DNA of 23,064 bases from Brevibacterium picturae (GTDB lineage: Bacteria; Actinomycetota; Actinomycetes; Actinomycetales; Brevibacteriaceae): the NCBI RefSeq assembly GCF_030453725.1, contig NZ_JAKDJU010000032.1:1-23064 (forward strand). The letters run 5' to 3'. Each line of letters begins with the position of its first letter. Position 1 is the first letter of the stretch. Under the pieces are notes generated by a model. It was not told the origin of the DNA. It saw only the letters and a program-made list of their open reading frames with translations, and ran no database searches. A program made the position numbers and the translations under genes. Positions 15,804 through 21,430 of this stretch are shown one piece after another.

Positions 15804-16963
15804 CGGACCGACCTCGCGGTGGCTTGGCCGCTCTGTGCATTGCCGAACTGGCCAGCTGGGGCCTGCTCTACTACTCGCTGCCGGTAGCGGTGACACCAAT
15901 CTCCGCGGACATGGGGTGGAGCCATACAACGGTGACAGCCGCGCTGACCGTGGGGCTCATCGTCTCCGCCCTCGCCGGTGTGCGGGTCGGACGGCTGTTG
16001 GATTCGCACGGGCCACGCGCACTCATGAGCCTCGGGACGGTCATCGGCATCGTGGCTTTGCTGCTGGTGGCGGCGGCGCCGAACCTCATCGTCTTCTTCG
16101 CAGCCTGGGTGTTAGCCGGGTTCGCCCAGGCAGCGACCCTCTACCCGCCGGCCTTCGCAGTCGTCACCCGCTGGTATGGGTCCGACCGAGTCAAACCGCT
16201 GACGACCATCACCCTCGTCGGCGGGCTCGCCTCGACCGTGTTCGCCCCGATCATCGCCTGGCTCATCGACTCCTGTGGCTGGCGGACGAGCTATGTCATC
16301 CTCGCCGGGATCCTGGCGGTCACGGCACTGCCGATGCACTGGTTCTTCCTCAACCGCAGCTGGACCGACGAGGCAGCCGGACAGTCACGAACACCATCGC
16401 GGACAGAGATCCGGAGGGTCACGAGATCGACGCGGTTCATCGTCCTGCAGATCGCCGTTGCACTGTCGACCTTCACCCTCTTCGCGGTGACGATCAACAT
16501 CATTCCGCTCCTCATCGGACGCGGAGCCGAGTACGGACTCGCGGCGATCGCCCTCGGTCTCGTCGGCTTCGGCCAGGTGACCGGACGCTTCTTCTACCCT
16601 GCTCTTGAGCGTCGTTCCAGTTCGCGGGCGCGAACCGTGCTGCTCTTCGCCTGCGGGGCAATCGGGTTATGGCTGTTGGCGTTCGTCCCTGGCCCGATCT
16701 GGCTGCTCATCGGCATCGGCATGCTCGCCGGCGGTGTGCGCGGCTGCATCACGCTGCTGCAGGCGACCGCCGTCGCCGACCGGTGGGGGACAGCGAACTT
16801 CGGTGCGATCAACGGAGTCTTCGTTGCTCCCATCACCGTCGGCACCGCACTGGCTCCTGTTGCCGGCCCGGCTCTGGCCGGGGTCGTCGGCGGTTACCCG
16901 ATGATGGCGATCGTCATGGCCGCGCTGCTCACGGGTGCGACAGCGCTGTCGGCGAAGACGTGA
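15800..16963 (+). CDS. Major facilitator superfamily transporter coupled to the Wadjet operon
   Basis: A 387-residue protein with about 12 predicted membrane helices in two halves joined by a charged loop (about residues 185-210, RSWTDEAAGQSRTPSRTEIR). The MFS motif A is visible between helices 2 and 3 as GVRVGRLLDSHGPRALM. The closest general resemblance is to MFS porters of the monocarboxylate or oxalate/formate-antiporter type, but no substrate can be assigned. Translation starts at GTG 15800, overlapping the jetD stop as GTGA. This is the same coupling style as between the jet genes, so it belongs to the same transcript. No promoter of its own is visible. It converges with the Fic gene across 70 bp, in which I see no strong terminator. 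A role in defence is unproven; simple read-through neighbourhood is the null explanation. Confidence 0.85.
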   Translation: MTDRPRGGLAALCIAELASWGLLYYSLPVAVTPISADMGWSHTTVTAALTVGLIVSALAGVRVGRLLDSHGPRALMSLGTVIGIVALLLVAAAPNLIVFFAAWVLAGFAQAATLYPPAFAVVTRWYGSDRVKPLTTITLVGGLASTVFAPIIAWLIDSCGWRTSYVILAGILAVTALPMHWFFLNRSWTDEAAGQSRTPSRTEIRRVTRSTRFIVLQIAVALSTFTLFAVTINIIPLLIGRGAEYGLAAIALGLVGFGQVTGRFFYPALERRSSSRARTVLLFACGAIGLWLLAFVPGPIWLLIGIGMLAGGVRGCITLLQATAVADRWGTANFGAINGVFVAPITVGTALAPVAGPALAGVVGGYPMMAIVMAALLTGATALSAKT

Positions 16964-17033
16964 GAGTGTGCCTACGAGTTCCATGCCGGAAACGTGTGCT
17001 GTGGGCGCGGGGCACCGGACCGTTTCGGGAAGA

Positions 17034-18125
17034 TCAGCTGACTCGTTGAAGCGGTTGGGACAGTATGTGAAGGAGACGGGAGTTGATGAAGAGCCGGTCT
17101 CTGCCGACCTTGATCGAGCTCAACATGTGCTCGGACACGAGTTCATTGAGCCACTTGGAGGCTGTCGGTCTCGACACTTCACAACGATCCATTACATCGA
17201 CAATTCGGCAATAGGGACGTTCGAAGAGCAGATCGAGGACATCGGAGTTCGCCCCCGCTCCGGTGTTTTCCCTCATATCGTTTCGGAAGTCTGATTGCAG
17301 ACGCTGAATTTCGTCAATCAGCTCCAACGTCATCTGCGCAGTCGAATGGACTCCCCGAAGCATGAAGAGAATCCATTTTTCCCATTCGGAGGTTTTGGTG
17401 ACATCGAGCAGGAGACTGTAGTACTCATTCTTATTTTCAATGATGAAGTGGGAAAGGTAGAGCACCGGCTCTCTCAGCAGCTTCGCTTCGATGAGCATCA
17501 GAATGTTGAGGATTCGTCCGGTGCGTCCATTGCCATCTGGGAACGGATGGATTGCCTCGAATTGGTAATGAGCTGCTGCCATGACCACCAGAGGGTCGAG
17601 GCCATGGTCTCCATGGACGAATCTCTCCCAGTCTTCAAGTTTGTCTGCGATCAGATCTGGTCCGCTGGGTGGTGTGTATCGAACCGAGTTAGTGAAGGGG
17701 TCGCCGATGAAGGTGCCTGGCAGGTCCCTGGTACGCATATCCCGGCCATTGACGCTTGAACACACTTTGGTTGCCGTCCTCGTAGATACGGGTCGGGCTT
17801 CCAGCTCTGCAATTCCTGCATACAGAGCTGTCCGATAGCGCAGAGTTTCCTTGGTAGCTGGGTTCGCATGAGCATTGTCGACTGACGCCAGTTGGAACAA
17901 CTCATCCGTGGTCGTGACGATATTCTCAATCTCTGAGCTGGCCTGAGCCTCGAGGAGCGTAACCGCGTTGAGCAGGATCGATGGATTGGGCAAACGGTAC
18001 ACGGCCTGATCGAGCGCGGCCAGGGCGGCCCGAGCTTCCGTTGTGAACTTGAGTACTTCGCGCGTCTCGAGCGCTTGGACAGGGGGCATCGGCAGATCGT
18101 TGTACGGTTCGTTCGGCGTCCACAT
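17034..18125 (-). CDS. Fic family protein (class II AMP-transferase) with C-terminal winged helix
   Basis: A 363-residue Fic protein. The active-site motif HPFPDGNGR is at residues 193-201 with the catalytic His193. Such proteins usually transfer AMP from ATP to a hydroxyl of a target protein. The N-terminal inhibitory helix motif (S/T)xxxE(G/N) is present as SSEIEN at 63-68, making this a self-inhibited class II Fic. Residues about 294-363 form a winged helix (DVLDLLFERPYCRIVDVMDR, then SRPTASKWLNELV as recognition helix), so it probably binds DNA. Base composition looks lower in GC than the neighbouring operons, suggesting separate acquisition. The start at 18125 is preceded by TAGACT (minus strand) six bases upstream, suggesting a leaderless transcript. 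It is divergent from the helicase gene. Target unknown. Confidence 0.92.
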   Translation of the reverse strand: MWTPNEPYNDLPMPPVQALETREVLKFTTEARAALAALDQAVYRLPNPSILLNAVTLLEAQASSEIENIVTTTDELFQLASVDNAHANPATKETLRYRTALYAGIAELEARPVSTRTATKVCSSVNGRDMRTRDLPGTFIGDPFTNSVRYTPPSGPDLIADKLEDWERFVHGDHGLDPLVVMAAAHYQFEAIHPFPDGNGRTGRILNILMLIEAKLLREPVLYLSHFIIENKNEYYSLLLDVTKTSEWEKWILFMLRGVHSTAQMTLELIDEIQRLQSDFRNDMRENTGAGANSDVLDLLFERPYCRIVDVMDRCEVSRPTASKWLNELVSEHMLSSIKVGRDRLFINSRLLHILSQPLQRVS

Positions 18126-18131
18126 ATGTAA

Positions 18132-18162
18132 AGTCTATTGCCACGTCACTGAAACGTGTAAA
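18132..18162 (-). promoter_or_regulatory. Promoter of the Fic gene
   Basis: On the minus strand TTTACA (plus 18157-18162) and TAGACT (plus 18132-18137) are separated by 19 bp. If TTACAC (18156-18161) is taken as the -35, the spacer is 18 bp. The -10 ends six bases before the ATG. The -35 lies inside the left arm of the large palindrome, so a protein bound there would block it. Confidence 0.55.
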
Positions 18163-18189
18163 AAAATCGACGAATTTTTTACACGTTTC
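18151..18189. promoter_or_regulatory. 39-bp near-perfect palindrome, candidate operator of the Fic gene
   Basis: The arms GAAACGTGTAAAAAAATCG (18151-18169) and 18171-18189 are complementary at 18 of 19 positions around a single central base. The outer box CACGTTTC occurs at 18151-18158 (inverted) and 18182-18189, and again outside the palindrome at 18212-18219, giving three copies about 30 bp apart. The A/T runs are inside the stem, not after it, so this is not an ordinary terminator. It overlaps the Fic -35. The Fic protein's own winged helix is the obvious candidate ligand. Confidence 0.7.
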
Positions 18190-18302
18190 GACTATGTGGC
18201 AAATTGCTTGTCACGTTTCACGTACGACGAGCGATGTCTCTTGCCCGAGGACGGAGGGCCCACAGATCCCAGCACTTCGCATGGCTGATCGAGGTGACGT
18301 TT

Positions 18303-18308
18303 TAGACT
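18303..18308 (+). promoter_or_regulatory. -10 box for the helicase gene (leaderless-type)
   Basis: TAGACT, seven bases before ATG 18316. No convincing -35 at normal spacing. It supports 18316 over the GTG at 18310, which would lie upstream of the expected transcript start. Confidence 0.5.
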
Positions 18309-18315
18309 GGTGGGC

Positions 18316-19260
18316 ATGTCGATGTCCGGGTCGAACCCATCGCGGAGCCACCAGCGTCCTCTGCGTCGTCACCAGAGCGAGGCCCTCGAGGCTCTCACGT
18401 GCTCGATCGGCGACGACGCTCGCCGATCCTGGATCGTCCTGCCCCCGGGAGCGGGGAAGACTCGGGTCGGCATCGAACATGCCAAGGCCCTGCTCGATGG
18501 CGGGCACGTTTCCACAGTCGTGGCCTTCGGCCCCAACACCGCCATCCAGACTCAGTGGGCGAACGCCTGGAACAGCCTCGGCGCTGAAGCAGACACCGTA
18601 GCCGACACCGAAGCCGGTGTCCCCGACCAGGCAGTCCCCGACCGCACCGACCGTGCAGGCCGCACCGACCGCACCGGCCGGACCGACCGTGCAGGCCTCG
18701 ATCGCGAACTCACCGCCAGATTCACTTCACTGACCTACCAGTCAATGGCCGTCTTCGACGATGACCGCGACCGGAGGAAGAGCCTCCTCGACGAACTCGC
18801 TCCGGGTGGAAGGGAACTCGTCGACCGCCTCGGCGAGGCCGGTTCGCTGCTGCTCATCCTCGACGAATGCCATCACCTGCTTGACGTGTGGGGCAACCTG
18901 CTGGCCGAACTCCTCGACCTGCTGCCCGGCGTCTGGGTGCTCGGACTCACCGCAACACCTCCGGCAACGATGACGGCAGCGCAGTCGGAACTGGTGTCAG
19001 GACTGTTCTCAAACATCCGCTACTCCGCCTCGATCCCCGCCGTAGTGAGAGAAGGCGACCTCGCACCATTCGCCGACCTCGTATGGGTGACGACGCCGAC
19101 GACCGAGGAGGACAGCTGGCTGTCCGGACAGGCCGTGCGCTTCACCGAACTCATCACCGGAATCCTCGCCCCCACGCAGGGCTCAGTGCCGTTCCTCGAA
19201 TGGGTCGACCGACGCTTCCTGGGCACACGAGACCAGGTCGTCAGCTGGGCGGCCCCATGA
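18316..19260 (+). CDS. DECH-box SF2 helicase, N-terminal (RecA1) part
   Basis: A 314-residue polypeptide holding the first RecA domain of a superfamily 2 helicase. It has the Walker A motif PPGAGKT at 43-49, the Walker B DECHH at 183-187 and motif III LTATPP at 211-216. ATP binding and hydrolysis residues look intact. Residues about 105-127 are an Arg/Thr/Asp-rich low-complexity insert (repeats of DRT, DRAG and GRT) between the early motifs. The polypeptide ends at TGA 19258-19260, before the second RecA domain. That domain follows immediately in the -1 frame, starting at an overlapping ATGA. The two parts together would make a protein of about 967 residues. This is either a broken or frameshifted single gene or a translationally coupled two-subunit helicase. 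Divergent from the Fic gene. Confidence 0.8.
   Translation: MSMSGSNPSRSHQRPLRRHQSEALEALTCSIGDDARRSWIVLPPGAGKTRVGIEHAKALLDGGHVSTVVAFGPNTAIQTQWANAWNSLGAEADTVADTEAGVPDQAVPDRTDRAGRTDRTGRTDRAGLDRELTARFTSLTYQSMAVFDDDRDRRKSLLDELAPGGRELVDRLGEAGSLLLILDECHHLLDVWGNLLAELLDLLPGVWVLGLTATPPATMTAAQSELVSGLFSNIRYSASIPAVVREGDLAPFADLVWVTTPTTEEDSWLSGQAVRFTELITGILAPTQGSVPFLEWVDRRFLGTRDQVVSWAAP
18646..18697 (+). repeat. Direct repeat within the helicase N-terminal part
   Basis: A 16-nt unit beginning ACCGACCGTG is found at 18646-18661 and exactly again at 18682-18697, period 36 bp, with related CCGCACCG units between. It encodes the low-complexity Asp-Arg-Thr/Ala-Gly insert. The period is a multiple of three, so copy number can change without shifting the frame. 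Confidence 0.75.
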
Positions 19261-21218
19261 GCCGCTCGCACCCGGACCTGTGCTCTGCGGCCCTGCGCCT
19301 GCATCACGCAGACCTGCTGCGACTTCCTCCCGGTGCCGGCCCGGCCGAACAGCACCGGCGCGATCCGGATGCCGACGATTGGGCGCTGCTCATCGACGAT
19401 TGGATGCGCCACCACCTGATGGCCTCCGAGAACACAGAAGACCGCGAACTCGCCGAGGCGATCCGTCGTGCCCTGCCCGCCATCGGGTACCGCTGGACCC
19501 GGACCGGCATACGGGCAGGACGCTCACCGGTCGACCGCGTCATCGCCTACTCGGCAGCGAAACCACAGGCGACAACCGAGATCGTCTGCGCCGAAGCCGC
19601 CAACCTCGGCGAACGCCTGCGGATGCTCGTCCTCTGCGACTTCGAATCGCTCACCGCGACTCTGCCCACCGATGTCCGCGAAGTGCTGAGCGAGCGCTCC
19701 GGGTCGGCCATGCTCGTCCTCGAAACACTCGTCGCCGATGCCCGCACCACGGGGTTGAGGCCGCTCCTCGTATCCGGCAAGACGGTGGCCGGGGCACCGG
19801 ATGTGCTCAGCGATCTGCGTACGGCAATCGCCGAATCAGACGAGCCATTGGCCTCCCGCCTGCAGATCAGCGAACCGGAATCGGGCATCAGCCGACTCGA
19901 AGGGCCGTGGAGCAGCCGGACCTGGGTGCCTCACGTGACCGAATACTTCTCCACGGGCAGATCTCAAGTGCTCATCGGCACCCGCGCCCTCCTCGGCGAG
20001 GGATGGGACGCACCGGCCATCACCGGGCTCATCGACCTGAGCACAGCCACCACTCCGACCGCGGTGACGCAGACCCGCGGTCGTGCCCTGCGCCGTGACC
20101 CGAAGCAGGCGCAGAAGGTCGCGCTCAACTGGACCGTCGTGTGCGTCAGCCCCGACCACCCGCGCGGTGATCAGGACTGGGGGCGACTCGTGCGCAAGCA
20201 CGACGGCTTCTTCGGCACCGACTCCGACGGTGAGATCGTCGACGGTGTGGCCCATATCGACTCCGTGTTCTCGCCCTACGAGCCGCCCGAGACCGAGCTC
20301 GCCGATGAGATCAATGCGCGGATGATCGCCCGATCCCAGGACCGTTCAGAGATCGCGCAGCGGTGGCAGGTCGGCCGTGACTACCGGGACGAAGAGGTGC
20401 GCTCGGTGAGGATCCTGCAGCCGTCCGACCATCGCGGATCCGAGCAGTCGGCACTGACCGAAGCTGACGCCGCGCGCAACGGCGAGATCAGACCGACGCC
20501 GCGCCACCTCGGCGGGGATCCGGGTCGTATTCTGCCGTTCAGGATCAACACTGCGACGGTCGTACCCTGGGTGGGGCTCAGACTGATTCTCCTGGTGAGC
20601 GGCGTGGCACTGGGTGGAGCCGGCGGCACGACTCTGACAATTCTCGGTCTCGCGCTCTGGGTGAGCCTGCCCGTGCTGCTGTCTGCGGCGGGAGCGCGAC
20701 GAGCTCGGCTCTATGCGCGCCCACCGACGGTGGGCCAGCTCGCCGGCACCATCGCCGAGGCCCTGCGCGAGACGGGGAAGAGCGGCGCCGGTCCGGAGGC
20801 GATGCGCCTTCGCGTGGATGCCCGTGGGGATCTGCGGTGTCACCTCGACGCGGATGCACAGTCCGCGGAGGCCTTTGCGCTCGCCCTCGATGAGGCGGTG
20901 TCTCCGATCGCGGACCCGCGGTACCTGGTTCCCCGGTGGTCTCTGCCGCAGCCGCAGACGGGACTGCGCGGGCAGTGGGAGCGGCTGAAGTTCGGCTGGT
21001 CAACGCCGCAGCGCAACGACCCGATCTGGCACGCTGTGCCCACGACGCTGGGTGCGAACCGGGAATCGGCGCAGGCCCATGCACGAGCGTGGAACCGGTG
21101 GATCGGCGGTGCTGAGGCGATCTACACGAGGAACCCCGACGGGGCCGGAATACTGACCGCCTGCCGGGGGACGAACCCGATGCAGATGTCCTCGGTGCTG
21201 CGGACCTCTTGGCACTGA
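19257..21218 (+). CDS. SF2 helicase C-terminal (RecA2) part with two membrane helices
   Basis: A 653-residue polypeptide starting at ATG 19257, overlapping the stop of the preceding part. It begins abruptly (HPDLCSAALRLHHADLLRLP), as if in the middle of a larger protein. The second RecA domain has motif V-like IGTRALLGEGWDAP (about 240-253) and motif VI QTRGRALRRDP (about 273-283). A conserved-looking block follows (LVRKHDGFFGTD, VDGVAHIDSVFSPYEPP, RWQVGRDY). Two hydrophobic helices are predicted at about 435-455 (VVPWVGLRLILLVSGVALGG) and 459-480 (TILGLALWVSLPVLLSAAG). After them comes a soluble domain of about 170 residues with an Arg/Trp-rich end. I recognise no named family for the whole. 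Activity depends on whether it joins the N-terminal part by frameshift, complex formation or not at all. Confidence 0.75.
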   Translation: MSRSHPDLCSAALRLHHADLLRLPPGAGPAEQHRRDPDADDWALLIDDWMRHHLMASENTEDRELAEAIRRALPAIGYRWTRTGIRAGRSPVDRVIAYSAAKPQATTEIVCAEAANLGERLRMLVLCDFESLTATLPTDVREVLSERSGSAMLVLETLVADARTTGLRPLLVSGKTVAGAPDVLSDLRTAIAESDEPLASRLQISEPESGISRLEGPWSSRTWVPHVTEYFSTGRSQVLIGTRALLGEGWDAPAITGLIDLSTATTPTAVTQTRGRALRRDPKQAQKVALNWTVVCVSPDHPRGDQDWGRLVRKHDGFFGTDSDGEIVDGVAHIDSVFSPYEPPETELADEINARMIARSQDRSEIAQRWQVGRDYRDEEVRSVRILQPSDHRGSEQSALTEADAARNGEIRPTPRHLGGDPGRILPFRINTATVVPWVGLRLILLVSGVALGGAGGTTLTILGLALWVSLPVLLSAAGARRARLYARPPTVGQLAGTIAEALRETGKSGAGPEAMRLRVDARGDLRCHLDADAQSAEAFALALDEAVSPIADPRYLVPRWSLPQPQTGLRGQWERLKFGWSTPQRNDPIWHAVPTTLGANRESAQAHARAWNRWIGGAEAIYTRNPDGAGILTACRGTNPMQMSSVLRTSWH

Positions 21219-21430
21219 GTTCGTCGTTCTGAAGGCTGCTGCCCGGCCTTGTGCATGCAGACACGACAGAGCGAGTGTCGGTGCTGTCTCTCGTCTCACA
21301 GGTCCAGACCGCTGATGCCGGGGATAGACTGAATGCGCGGTACCAGCCTGCGTCGGCACTCCGACTGGGATGCCGGCGGGGTCCACCTCGGAGCGCTGAC
21401 AGCTCCACGTGTTTCAACGGAAGGAACTTT
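21219..21430 (+). promoter_or_regulatory. Upstream region of the pyruvate oxidase gene
   Basis: A 212-bp gap. TAGACT at 21325-21330 is a possible -10 that would give an untranslated leader of roughly 90-95 nt. GGAAGGAA at 21419-21426 is a good ribosome-binding site for ATG 21431. Weak hairpins (for example GGAGC/GCTCC near 21390-21410) are too short to call. No gene is seen here. Confidence 0.45.

Noticed and set aside
14892..15929. 345-codon minus-strand open frame opposite jetD and the MFS start
   Set aside because: It is a shadow of the JetD frame, with no motif and no start signals.
16964..17033. Terminator between the MFS and Fic genes
   Set aside because: Only an imperfect GAAACG/CGTTTC pairing with a large loop is visible, with no T-tract, so it is not called.
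18151..18189. Transcription terminator at the Fic palindrome
   Set aside because: It lies upstream of both divergent genes and its T-run is within the stem, so an operator fits better.
18646..18697. CRISPR-like repeat
   Set aside because: There are only two short copies inside a coding region with an in-frame period, so it is a protein low-complexity insert.
18888..19256. Upstream extension of the second helicase frame to 18888
   Set aside because: This part overlaps the intact DECH and TATPP coding in the other frame and is Arg-rich nonsense. The conserved sequence starts only at about 19257.
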